Assembly (NCBI GenBank): GCA_947034885.2
Contig: OX344750.2
Span: 8,166,501-8,230,500, forward strand
Source of the DNA: Thuidium tamariscinum
Taxonomy: Eukaryota > Streptophyta > Bryopsida > Hypnales > Thuidiaceae
DNA length: 64,000 bases
Reading direction: 5' to 3'
Shown here: piece by piece, positions 53,690 to 64,000 of the stretch
Layout: each line of letters opens with the position of its first letter
How positions within the stretch are numbered: position 1 is the stretch's first letter
Position numbers and translations under genes: made by a program
Notes under the pieces: generated by a model
What the model was told of the DNA's origin: nothing
Databases searched by the model: none
What the model saw: the letters and a program-made list of their open reading frames with translations, nothing else

Positions 53690-56600
53690 TTAAACGTTGT
53701 ACTTTCTATTTCACTGAAAACGCGCGTACTTCCAATGGAGGTGCACGTGATGTATGCCCAATAGCTCCAATGAGCTCCTTCCTTCAGTCAATGTGTTTTT
53801 CTCTTTTCCAAAATGAACTCTTCATCTCGGACAACATCGACATCCCAAATTGAGATGCAACCGTGGGAATTTGGGATTTCGGTGATGTCTAGGATGTGGA
53901 GCTCATCTTGGAGGCGAGGAAAATGGATTGACAGAAGGAAGAAGCTCATAAGAGTTATTAGACATGCGCGTTTCACTTCTTCAATCATGTCTTTGTTCTT
54001 GAAGCTTCCTTTGGTCTTGGAAGGGTTCATTGTAATGTTTCACTGAAAACGCGCGTGTACTTCCAATGCAGGTGCATGTGATGTATGCCCAATAGCTCTG
54101 ATGAGCTTCTTCCTCCAGTCAATGTGTTCTTTTCTTTTCCAAAATGAACTCTCCGCCTCGGACAACACCGACATCCCAAATTGAGATGCAACCATGGGAA
54201 TTTGGGATTTTGGTGATGTCTAGGATGTGGAGCTCGTCCTGGAGGGAAGGAAGGTGGATTGACGGAGGAAGAAGCTCATAAGAGTTATTAGACATGCACG
54301 TTTCACTTCTTCAATCACGTCTTTGTTCTTCAAGCTTCCTTTGGTCTTGGAACGTAGCTATGCAGCAGAGGACGTTGCTTCACAATGACCTTCATTGTCA
54401 TGAATGAAGTCGTTTGCTATCCAAGTATCCCGGACCCAAATTGACATTGAAGTGTATCGTAAAGCATCCCAATGCCAAATTTGGAAGTGAGTAACTTGGT
54501 TTGCTAACGCACTCAAAGGACGTGGTTTGTGATGTGTCTCCTTTGCGATTTTGAACTTGGCCTTCCACGTTGCACAATGTCATGTATGCCCAATAGCCCA
54601 GATTCGCTTCTTCCTCCACTCCATCTATGTCCTTCACCTTCCAAAAAGATTCTTTGCCTTGGACAATACCGACATCTCCAACAGAAACACAACATTTGAG
54701 TTCGGGATGTTGGTCTTGTGCAAGGTAAGGAGCTCGTTTTAGTAGAGAAAAAGGTGAATCTGAGCTCCTGGACATGCATGTTTGACTTCTTCAATGTCTT
54801 TGTTGAAGTTCGATTTTGTCTTGCAACCTAGCTTCGGAGTGCACGTCGTCGTCTTGGAATGTCCTTCATGGTCATGCTATGAGTCGTTCGGGGTCCAAGT
54901 GCCGAATGCCAAAATTGGCATTCAAGCGTATCGTAATGCATCCCACGGCCTAATTTGGAAGTGGGCACTTCCACATAGCGAAATGTCATGTATGCCCAAT
55001 AGCTCGGATTCCCTTCTTCCTCCAGTTTATCCATTTTCCTCACCTTGGAAACAGATTCTTTGCTTTGTACAATACCAACATCTCAAATTGAAACACAGCA
55101 TTTGAGTCTGGGATACTGGTGTTGTGCAAGAAAAAGAGTTACTTTCGGAGGTGACGAAATTGGATACAATAGAAGAAGTGAATCCGAGCTTTTGGACATG
55201 CATGCTTGACTTCTTCAATGTCTTTGTTGTTGAAGTTTTTGATTCGGTCTTGGATCGTAGCTTTGGAACGCAGGTCGTCCTCTTCTAGTGTCATGCTGTG
55301 AATCGTTCGGGAACCAAGTTCCCGACGCTAAAATTTGCATTGAAATGTATGCTAACGCCCTTCCAATGCCCAATTTGGCAGTGGGAACTTGGCTCCTTAA
55401 CACACTCATTGGACGCGGTTTGTGACGTGTCTCCAATGTGACTTTGAACTTGGTCTTCCACATTGGAATTAAAATGTCATGTATGCCCAATAGCTCGGAT
55501 TAGCCTCTTCCTCTAGTCATTCCGTTTTGCTCACCTCCCAAATTGACTCTTTGCTTTAGATAATAGCAACATCCCAAACAAAAAGACACCTTTCAAGTTT
55601 GGGATTTTGCTGTCGAGCAAGACAAAGAGTTACTTTCGGAGGTGAGGAAAATGGATACAGTAGAGGAAGAAACAATTCCTAGCTTCTGGACATGCATGTT
55701 TGACTTCTTCAATATCTTGGTTGTTGAAGTTCGATTTGGTCTTGGAGCCTAGCTTTGGAGCGCACGTCGTCCTCTTGTGGTGTCCTACATTGTCATGCAA
55801 CGGGTCGTTCGGGAACCAAGTCCCCAACACTAAAATTTACGTTGAAATGTAATCCAATGCATTCCAATGCCAAATTTGGCACTGGGAACTTGGCTCCCCA
55901 ACGCACTCATTGGACGTGGTTTGTGGTGTGCCTCCTCTCTGACTTTGAACTTGGCCTTGCACGTTGGGAAATGTCGTGTATGCCCAATAGCTTGGATCTG
56001 CTTCTTCCTCCACTCGATCCATTCTCTTCACCCCAAGAACTAACTCTTCACCTCGTACAAGACCAGAATCCCAGACTCCAATGCAACCTTGACATAGTTC
56101 ATCATTTGTTTGCAGCATGTGAATGTAGATGGACGTGACCTGTACTATCTCATGAGCATGACTAGCAATGTCTCTACTTAATTTTGGATACTTTGAAGTT
56201 CATGTGATCCCTGCCACATTCCTCATTTAGAATGTTGTCTTTGAATGTGAAGTTGTATGTAACTTTTTCCTACATGCTATTCAGTGAAGTTGAATAATGG
56301 GCAAGCCTTGTTTGAAGCCAATTGTGCGAACTTAAGTTCAGACCCCACAAAAGATGCTCGTGAGAATGTCAAGTTCACGCTCCCTCCTGATATTGAAAGA
56401 GGTGAATCCCTTTGTGTTGTGAACTAGTCTTACATAGAGGTCAATCCGAGGGGTGCAAGATTTTACGTTGTTGGGCGAAATCGAGGAACTGCATCTCTAG
56501 CGTCCATGCACATTGAATCCTACGGACCATGGATCCACCATGTGAAGGTTGCAATGGAGATGGGATTTGGGTGTTGCACAAGGTGAAGCGTTAGTTTTGG

Positions 56601-56930
56601 GAGTGAGAACGGATTGATTAGAAGAAGAAGTTAACCCAAGCATTTGGGCATGCATGGTTGACCTCTTGGATGTCTGGCTCCTCGAAGGTCGATCTAATCT
56701 TGCAACCTCTCTTTGGAGGGCACGTTGTCCTCTAATCACGTGCTCCATTGTCATGCAATGAGTACGTTTGGGGACAAAGTTATCACTGCTAAAATTTACC
56801 TGGAAGTGTGTACCCTAATGCATTCCGAAGCCAAATTTAGCAGTGGGAACTTTGTTCCCTAACGCATCCATACGACATGGTTTGTGATATGTCCTCTTTG
56901 ACTTCTGACTTCGCCTTTCACATCGCAAAG
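53690..56930. repeat. Degenerate tandem array, ~490-bp unit, about seven copies
   Basis: The landmark 'gtatgcccaatagc' recurs near 53,753, 54,083, 54,583, 54,989, 55,480 and 55,975, with spacings of 330-500 bp. Each is followed by 'cttcttcctcca', 'gacatgcatgtttgacttctt', 'caatgtctttgttgttgaag', 'tcgttcggg' and 'gaaatgta..caatgc'. A seventh, more diverged copy lies at 56,540-56,930. Unit lengths vary by internal deletions. Frames on both strands (for example 54,398-54,775 minus) are repeat-derived. Confidence 0.75.
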
Positions 56931-57224
56931 TGGATTGCACCAGCATTTGCAGAGGTGATCGACAGAGTAGAGCATCAGTTGTAGGCATTGATGATTTTCT
57001 ACAACGAAACTTGGCACGCAGAACTGGAAACTAGGGCACATAGTGTTGGACACATGTACAAGGTTCTACGGGCAAGAGGGTGGTTAGGGTGTAGGATACC
57101 ATCTTCCATGGTCCGCAACGTTCCGCGTGCGTAGCTGGCATTGTAGACGTTCATGACATCGCAAACCCTCGTGTTCATCTCCATTCGTCGCCATTTGCCC
57201 TTTGTGAGGTAACGGTGGACACGA
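56931..57224. other. Spacer at the onset of the GC-rich region, no gene
   Basis: Composition rises to about half GC from here to the window end. No coding motif. Confidence 0.35.
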
Positions 57225-57665
57225 GGTGAGCCAACTGCAGATCACCCCCCAAATGCATCCCTCGATCAAGACTCCAGAAGCAGGTGCATTGCTAAGTTGT
57301 GACCAGCGGCGATGGCTTCCTTCAATGGACGCAGTGCAATGACCGCTTTGGATGTTCACGGACCGAACATTGCACTGTCGTCGACCTTGAATGTCGACCA
57401 CATCATCGATCACCCCTGAATTTGCCCTGACGTCGTTGCCTCCATACAAGAAGGAAATGAGCGATCGTGAGCGTCGCTGTAGCTCATTCTCTTCATGCAC
57501 GGAGGCACCCGTGTCAAGGCGAATTCAGGGTTCCTCAACGACGCGAATAGCAGCCATTGCCACTGGTCACAACCTATCAGTGCACATGCTTCCATAGTCT
57601 TGACCGAGGGATGCGGTCGGTGGATGGTCGACAACTGGCACACCTCGTGCCCTCTAGAATCGATG
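57225..57665. repeat. Foldback structure 1 (arms ~210 bp)
   Basis: The left arm (57,225-57,452) and right arm (57,492-57,665) are inverted copies. 'cacgaggtg', 'catccctcgatcaagact', 'gttgtgaccagcggc', 'ccctgaatttgcc' and 'gcctccatacaagaag' all recur reverse-complemented in mirrored order. The centre is near 57,472. No ORF is preserved. Confidence 0.75.
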
Positions 57666-58017
57666 CAGACTTCTTTCGCTTGTCCATGCTCCGAAGATCG
57701 CTAAACCACGTGCGAGGCAACTCCACGTGAGACATTCGCCATTTGCAAGGTACTTGGACCTCCGACAGGCTAGGTGGTTGCCAAGAAAATGGAACCCACA
57801 TGGCCGTCCGACACTCCACCCACATGAATAATCGCAGTCCACTCTAGGAATGGAAGGTGTCGCGTGAAAGCGAGCGTGGATCCGATGGGTTGACAACCAC
57901 TTAGCCTGCCAGAGGCTGAGATACCATGCACCTTCGTCGTGTTCGACTGCTGTCATGTTGACGATGCTGCATGCTCGACTGAAGACCAGACCCGATAGTC
58001 TCCGTGTGGGAGGGCAA
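57666..58017. other. Spacer between foldbacks, no gene
   Basis: Contains 'attcgccatttgcaaggtac', also found beside foldback 2, so the foldback unit may extend into it. Confidence 0.35.
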
Positions 58018-58041
58018 GGTTCAGAACGCCCGTTCTGAACC
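58018..58041. other. 11-bp perfect palindrome GGTTCAGAACG/CGTTCTGAACC
   Basis: The arms are separated by CC. Imperfect versions (TTTAGAACGCGCGCCTTGAACC-like words) recur at about 59,797, 61,155, 61,226 and 63,318. Confidence 0.8.
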
Positions 58042-58199
58042 GGACGGAGCCCGTGACCAGCATGTGAGGCCGCTCCGCAGTCGACGTCGACATCGATGCA
58101 CCTTCGAAGCTCCCCCTCTGAATCCCACGTTCTCTTTCGTCGAGCGTTCGTCGCCGTCCTTGCGGACCTTCTTCTGGGGGTTCCATTTGAGCGTCAACG

Positions 58200-58725
58200 T
58201 GCGCCATTTGCAAGGTAATGGTGGACCCGAGATGTGGCAGTTGCCGACCACCCCCCAAATACATCCTTCGGTAGAGACTACAGGAGCACGTGCAGGGAGG
58301 AGTTGTGACCACAGGTGATGGCTTACTGCAATTGATGTCTTCCAGTGAATGTTTTGGACGTTCACGAATAGAATATTGGGTCGTTCACATCATCGATCGT
58401 CCCTGATTATTCCCATACGTGGGTGCCTCCGTACGCGAAGAAAGCGAGATGTAGGAGTCGCTACGACCCATTTTCTTCATGTACGGAGGCACCATCGTCA
58501 CGGAAAATTCAGGGACGATCAATGACGTGAACGACATTCATGGTCGACGACAACGCAAGATGTTGTCCGTGAACGCCCGAAAGAATCATTGGAATGCATT
58601 AATTGAAGAAAGCCATCGCCTAGCGTCAAAACTACCGATCCCTGCACGCGCTTCCGTAGTCTGGACCGAAGGATGCGATCGAAAGATGATCGGCAACTTC
58701 CACATTTCGTGCCCTCCATGAACGT
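58200..58725. repeat. Foldback structure 2 (arms ~250 bp)
   Basis: Diverged from foldback 1 but with the same mirrored order: 'cgagatgtggcagttgccga' against 'tcggcaacttccacatttcg', 'gttcacg...catcatcgatcgtccctga' against 'tcagggacgatcaatgacgtgaac', and 'gcctccgtacgcgaag' against 'cttcatgtacggaggc'. The centre is near 58,460. Confidence 0.75.
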
Positions 58726-59256
58726 TGCAGATTTGTTTTGCTTGGTGCATTGGAGCCAGACGTGCCTCCGTGTACCCATGCACACGATTCCAAGGAAGCT
58801 CGAGTGGTACGAACGGAGTGCGAGACATAGGGCGAGCAGGTGGAGCTCTATTCCCTGGAACCATGTGTATGGGCACACCGAGACATGATTGGGATCGGAA
58901 GTCTTGACAGTGTAGGCCACGCATTTTCTTGTCCTAAAAGGTGGACAACGTGATAAGAAGTGAGTGAAGGACAGGGATGAAATCATGCTACACAAGAAGA
59001 GAAAGATGTAATGTTTGGTCGAAAAAGGGACGCGGCCCATGGCACAGTGGTTATGGATTCATTCCTCAAGTGCAACTCACGAAGGTGTTCCTTGGGAACC
59101 CTAGCTCCCTCCGCCATTCGTGGGACTGTTCGGAGCCCATCTCTGAATCTGCCATGACCGGATTGATTGCCCTACACCCGAATGGCCGTGACATATAGCA
59201 ATCCACTCCCCTGCGTGTGAAGGTTGCATTGCGGCTCGCCTCGCACGATGATAGTT
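58726..59256. other. GC-rich spacer, no gene
   Basis: The minus-strand 173-codon frame at 58,519-59,040 overlaps the foldback arm and has no motif. It is not called. Confidence 0.35.
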
Positions 59257-59395
59257 AGCCCTGACCGACAGGGAGCGCGCAAGCTTTCACAAGTGGTTTC
59301 GTATCCGAAACCACACTATCACGTCCATAGGAGCCCCTCCATATGAAAGCGATTGTGGAGCGTCGGATACGAATTGCCCGCTCCCTATCGGTCGG
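59257..59395. repeat. Foldback structure 3 with inner palindrome
   Basis: The outer arms 'ctgaccgacagggagcgcgcaa' (read as ctgaccgacag/ggagcgcgcaa) and 'ttgcccgctccctatcggtcgg' are inverted. Inside lies GTGGTTTCG-tatc-CGAAACCAC (59,293-59,314). Confidence 0.65.
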
Positions 59396-59606
59396 AGTGA
59401 ACAAGGATTGCACGAGTGGAGTCCAAATACACCCTTCATACGTAGGGTAGTAGATAGTTCCGATTTCAGGGTCGAGGTTGATGGTATGGTCGTCTGGACG
59501 AACGCCTCCTCGGTGGCCTACAAAATGACTTCATGCAAGTTCCAGGAGGCCGCGAATGATGCGTGCTGCGTCCCCCAATGAGGCGCGAAACGACGCCTAG
59601 AAACTG

Positions 59607-59820
59607 TTCGCCGATGCACGGTTCACGGTGAAGTCATGAGAGCGACTACCCGAGTGCCTGCAAGCGTGCGTGGGCGCATCTAATTCAGCCTACACGCTAC
59701 ATTTCAAGTTCCATCCGTCAACTGACATCATCATCCGCGACGTCATGGGATGGTATGGGATGGGGACACCCAGCCCGCCGCTCGAGTTGAAGCCGACGGT
59801 TTAGAACGCGCGCCTTGAAC
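59607..59820. repeat. Dispersed direct repeat, copy 1
   Basis: Shares 'gatgcacggt', 'gaagtcatga', 'gacgtc' and the motif 'agaacgcgcg..tgaacc' in order with 63,128-63,345. Confidence 0.5.
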
Positions 59821-60364
59821 CTCTTCGAGGCTGCTACCAACATCAGAAGGCGCTCCTCCATCTTAACCGGCAATCCATGCACCTGCGGATGAGAAGCTCA
59901 CATTCAGAAGGTTTCCAACGGCTCGGTAAACAACGACCACAAAGGTGGAGGGACGCACGGAGTCCCGGACTAGGACTGCAAAACGTGAAGGCGACGAAGG
60001 AATGCATCTTGTCTCGCAGAGGACGAAAAAGGCACGCACGAAGGAATGGATGGTTCAGAGAGCACAGATAGGAAATTCAATCAATGTCGAGGGAGATGTT
60101 GAATGGAATGCTCGCCCCTCGTCGACGATCCCGGCGCTCGTCGTTCGGGGAGCGCTCCCTACGCATGCGAGGTGTCGTTGAAGCTCTCTAACTTGCTCGG
60201 TCCTCGCGTGACCCCTTCGTCGATGCACATGGGGACCAATCACGCCCTCCCGTGCTTGTTGTGCAACGCTCCTAGGAAGCGAGCAAAACGGGAACGATGT
60301 GCGGCAGTCACGAGTTTCGAAACGTCTCCGCTCCTCAAATTGGCCACGATCATCCATGTCGAGG

Positions 60365-60637
60365 ACGCTCGCAGCGCTAGCCATCATCATCTTCACACTA
60401 TGGTGGAGCCCGACAGCAATAATGGGTGACGCCGCCGTGGGCACACATCTTCCGGCATCCACAGAGAAGTGTGGGCCACGAGGCCGACGTCTGCGCGCGC
60501 ATCACCCTAGACGATATGCCCTGTTCGTCGCCGACACAACTCCGTGAATGCCGAAAGCTATGTGTCGACGAGTGCGTTCCCAGTTGTCGATGCCAGGCAC
60601 CAGCATAGTCTGAAGATGGCGACGGCTCTCGTTGCGA
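60365..60637. repeat. Foldback structure 4 (arms ~100 bp)
   Basis: The left arm 60,365-60,462 ('cgctcgcagcgctagccatc', 'cttcacactatggtgg', 'cgacagcaataatggg') is mirrored by the right arm 60,536-60,637 ('ccagcatagtctgaagatgg', 'ctctcgttgcgaacg'). The loop is about 75 bp. Related arms occur near 61,893 and, inverted, near 62,480. Confidence 0.65.
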
Positions 60638-60879
60638 ACGTGGAAGAGAGAGAACGCAGGCCTTGCCAATGTTCCCCCGTATCGGGAGGGCAAGAGGACG
60701 AACCCCGTATCGTGCGCGCGGACGCGGGGGCTACCAACACAATCACCGCCCGTTCTGGACCCACTTCCTGGGAGTTTTGAACAACAAGCACAGGAAGACG
60801 TGCTTGGGAATCGGGATATCATCTCGTGCAGGGCGAGAATGCCGGAAGAGGAGAGCCCATCCGAATGTCGGCCTGGTCC

Positions 60880-61147
60880 ACCAAGTGCAACCTTGCGTCT
60901 CCCCGTCTGAATGTCGCCATATTCAAGGTAACTCCACCTCTGGCAAGGAAGATGGTGGCCAACGGCATGGACTGCACTTATCCATCCAAAAGAGACTTCC
61001 AGAGCAACGTAGGTCCAATGCATTGCCTACCAACTCCATTGCCAAAGGCGGAGTTGCCACTGAAGTGTTCTTGTTTAGTCTCCACGAATCCGCCCGATCG
61101 ATGCAAATCGACAACAAGCCGTCTTCGTGTGGTCGACGCATAATCCA
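60880..61147. repeat. ~268-bp direct repeat, copy 1
   Basis: Runs from 'gtcgccatattcaaggtaac' through 'gccaacggcatgga', 'cttccagagcaacgtag' and 'ggcggagttgcc' to 'gtgtggtcgacgcata'. The partner is 61,424-61,692. Frames through both encode Val-Ala-Ile-Phe-Lys-Val-Thr-Pro-Pro-Leu but no known protein. Confidence 0.8.
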
Positions 61148-61423
61148 AGCCCGCGTTTCAGAATGCGCGGTCCGAACTACAGAGCCACATGCTGCGACCA
61201 TCCTGGGATGGACATGTACGAATTAGAACGCGCGGCCTGAAGAGTCCTGAAGACCAGCGGAGTAGAGGCTGCGCAGACTAAGAGGTCGTTAGAAGTGCAT
61301 CTCTCCTCGATTACCCTAAGCAAAGGCGGACAAGAAATTAGAAATACGACATTCGATACATACATAGATAGAAGCCGTCGTAGGAAAACGAACCTGGAAC
61401 ACGCGTCGTCCGAATGTCCACTC

Positions 61424-61692
61424 GATCCACCGACTGGATCTTCGCGACTCCCCATACGAAAGTCGCCATATTCAAGGTAACCCCACCTCTAACAAGGGAG
61501 GTGGTTGCCAACGGCATGGAATGCACCTCTCCATCCAAACTTGGCTTCCAGAGCAACGTAGATCCAATGCATCGACAACCATCTCCCTCGCCAGAGGCGG
61601 AGTTGCCGTTGAAGTTCCCTTGTTCTAGCTGTCTCTGCGAATCCGCCTTGTCGACGCAAATTGGCAGCAAGCTGTCTTTGTGTGGTCGACGC
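61424..61692. repeat. ~268-bp direct repeat, copy 2
   Basis: The partner of 60,880-61,147, offset by about 544 bp. The intervening 275 bp is not repeated. Confidence 0.8.
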
Positions 61693-63127
61693 ATAGCACT
61701 CCGAGGAAGCGAACGCAATGGCTATCACATTATCAGGTGCAACATTAGGCACCTTGGCAATGATTTTCGTACGACCGTGGACGTTTGCCTCCACGTTCTT
61801 GGGGCGCGGAGGAGCTGCAAACTTGAACGGCAGTGGAGCATTGTTCACGTCCAAGAGGCTCATGACGTCATTCAAGCGTCTTCCTCTTCGCACCGATGGT
61901 GGATGCCAGCAGCGATAATAGGGTACGTCTATCGGCATTTGTGGAGCTGTGCGTGCAACAAGGACGATGTTCGCGCGGACGCGAACTTGATTGAGTGCAG
62001 CATGCAGCGATCGGGTAGGATCCCATGCAAGTCTTCCGTCACCGCCCCCCACTTTGTTGTAGGAGACGTGGAGCTGTCCCGTTCAATGGGTCTGAAGCTC
62101 GGCGTCTGGAGTCCAAGCGCGGGACGCTCCTCGGCCATCCCCGACGAGGCGAGCGAGTTCACGTGCATCGGTCCACGTCCGACACTACACAATCACATCC
62201 GAAGGACACTCGTCCGTTGAAGGTAATTGTGCGGCACCGGACATGGATGACGCACTTGAACTTGCCCGGCCACTCGGGGCCTGGCCGGCGAGTGGTCCGC
62301 CAAAGAAGTCGAGACTCTGAGTTTCATACCCATAGAACAAGGCAGCCCCACGTTGCAAAATGGAGGGCCATGACGGGAAGACTTGCACAAGGTCCCTCGT
62401 TGCGGAGGATGACGGACACGGGCGAGGCGAACGTGTTTTGGGTTGCCCGCCGTGCTCCGTGAGAGCCACGAGATACGTGCTGACGCCAGCGTCTCCCATC
62501 GTCACTGCCGGGTTCCACCCGGAGGCCATCATGACGCCGGCTGTCCGTGTTGATACCTTCAAGTTCGCAAGCCGACAAACAGTGACCCGAAATGTGAATC
62601 ACGGATTGGCTTCCTCGGAGTGCTCTGCAACGACCAAAGTAAGATGGGTCTGGGATATGATCTCTACGATGAAGACTATTCAGGTGCGATGCTCATTTCA
62701 TGTTATTATCGATCGAGCGCGTCACTGTAATCGAGGAGGCGAAGGAATGCACTAGTAAGATCTAACGTCCATCAATGTACGGTCCGCGGATCAGGCGAAG
62801 AGGTCTACGAGAGGGCAAGGAACAGATTGATGCAACTGCCATACAACTACGCACCATGCAGCGGTCAGGATGGGTGTCGCACTCCATTGCGTTTTTCATG
62901 CAACGGATAATGTTAGAACAACGGGTCCCCAGTCAAATGTAGATGAAAATGTATGTCAAATTAGTGATGCAAACGAAATGCAATGCAAATCACAATATTG
63001 TCATCATAAGTGCATCCACATTGGAATGGTGACGAGGTTGCACGTCGTACTGAACGCTAAGGGGGAAAAACTACTAGCTAAACAAGACAAGGATATAAAG
63101 AGTCCACGAGGGGATCCCAGTTTCTTC
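61693..63127. other. GC-rich to mixed DNA, no gene recognised
   Basis: Contains the diverged foldback arms near 61,893 and 62,480. Open frames are long because the sequence is GC-rich, but none has a motif or consistent codon pattern. 62,870-63,130 is locally AT-richer. Confidence 0.35.
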
Positions 63128-63345
63128 GCTGATGCACGGTCTGCGGTGGAGTCATGATTATGACAGCCCGAGACCGTAGAAGCGTCAAGGGGTTGAGGCT
63201 AGTCATCCTATGCTGAATTTGACGCGAGGAAGGTTTTTGCCGACATCGTCCGTCACGACGTCCGTGTCCTCGTCCACGGCACGATAGTGGCGACTCCCTC
63301 CGCGACGGAGCCCACGATTCAGAACGCGCGGCCTGAACCGCACGC
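63128..63345. repeat. Dispersed direct repeat, copy 2
   Basis: The partner of 59,607-59,820. It ends with 'cagaacgcgcggcctgaacc'. Confidence 0.5.
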
Positions 63346-64000
63346 CGCCCGCAGGCCTACACGGGAGGACATCCACAGATCCCGCGCGAGTCGCTGCACC
63401 TGCGAGAGTCAACGATCAACTAGCGCTCAATACCCCTTCCGAGACGAACCACATATTCCGACGTGCAATAAAAGAACATCCCAGTGGACTCGGAGACGAG
63501 AGACTAAAGCCATCCAGCCATCCACCATCCCATGCAAAAGATCCAAAAGGAAGGACGACCGGACGAGGAGGTGCAGAGATAGAGAACAAACTCGAGGAAA
63601 TCTTCCAATGGACGGGGGATTTCTTCAGAGCTTGCATGGAGTCCTAGACCGCCTGAGTGGAGGACTCCTGACCGCAACGACGACGTCATCGAGAAGCGTA
63701 CCTGGGTATTTTTTTACCGTGGGGCCGAATCCCGCATACCGTGCGCCCAACGGGAGTAGTGCACGTCCGCGGTGCCGTGGCCGAGTGGTCGTGCTTCAAG
63801 GAGGAGTCGACGTCGCGTCGTCCCCAGTGTCCTGAGGGACGGAGCAGCCTTCGGAGGAGCCCACCCCTTCCCCCATTCGCGTCCGGCGCCGCTTAGAGCG
63901 AGCGGCCATCGCGACGCCCTCCGGCACGCCCCGGTCACCCCCGACGTACATGCGTTGTCGGATCTGCACAAGCATCACGTTTTCCTCGAGGGATGAGTGA
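63346..64000. other. GC-rich window end, no gene recognised
   Basis: Open frames on both strands (for example 63,287-63,835 plus) are Arg/Ser/Pro-rich as expected from GC-rich noise. No domain seen. Confidence 0.35.

Noticed and set aside
60663-62220. Long plus-strand frames (187 and 268 codons) in the GC-rich region
   Set aside because: They cross direct repeats and foldback arms, competing frames on the other strand are equally long, and no domain is visible. GC-rich sequence has few stops by chance.
63772-63800. TGGCCGAGTGG, another A-box-like sequence, and TGGCACAGTGG near 59,038
   Set aside because: No B box or tRNA fold follows either one; A-box matches are expected by chance.

Overview
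This window looks like a repeat-dense intergenic or very-long-intron stretch of a large land-plant nuclear genome. The evidence is three decayed fragments of plant housekeeping genes (phenylalanine ammonia-lyase, a 14-3-3 protein and a purF-type amidophosphoribosyltransferase), plant-like splice-site pairs, and layer upon layer of transposons and tandem repeats. The clade cannot be fixed from the sequence. I found no rRNA, tRNA, CRISPR or bacterial gene, and no intact full-length conventional gene.

Layout. (1) 1-6 kb and 9-33 kb are AT-rich and carry three families of short terminal-inverted-repeat (TIR) elements. Family A is about 0.72 kb with ends GGGTGATTGCAAGAAACACC and has about seven copies. 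Family B is 0.54 or 0.84 kb with ends TTAACCCCTAAG. Family C is about 0.95 kb with ends TTAAYCCCTAAAGGACCA. Between them lie a 180-bp tandem repeat with (AAAC)n stretches and a 519-bp tandem duplication. (2) 6.1-9.0 kb is a gene-like island with exon-like open frames. (3) 22,340-34,855 is the most striking object: one 12.5-kb element with hAT-type ends (CAGGGTTGTTCTG, inverted), a perfect 8-bp target-site duplication (CTTTGTAT), GGGCGACC-type subterminal repeats at both ends and as a large internal array, but no visible transposase. (4) 35.2-47.4 kb holds plus-strand gene remnants with good exon/intron boundaries but no recognisable product. They are split by two diverged, tail-to-tail copies of a repeat element. 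Each copy has a TATA box and one large ORF sharing a PHPKDGY...ANTIF...YLFxLYHH domain, and each is broken by an in-frame TAG.

(5) 48-53 kb is a junkyard of captured gene pieces: PAL on the plus strand, and 14-3-3 joined directly to a purF fragment on the minus strand. Several minisatellites lie around them. (6) 53.7-56.9 kb is a degenerate tandem array with a unit of about 490 bp. (7) 57-64 kb is clearly GC-richer. It consists mostly of foldback (inverted-repeat) structures, dispersed direct repeats and a recurrent palindrome-like motif, GGTTCAGAACG/CGTTCTGAACC.

The parts do not form a pathway. What links them is transposition history: a gene was invaded by repeat-element copies, a giant hAT-like element landed upstream of it and was itself invaded by family A and B elements, and a gene-fragment mosaic lies downstream. 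Start, end and splice positions come from reading by eye; those described as exact were counted base by base.
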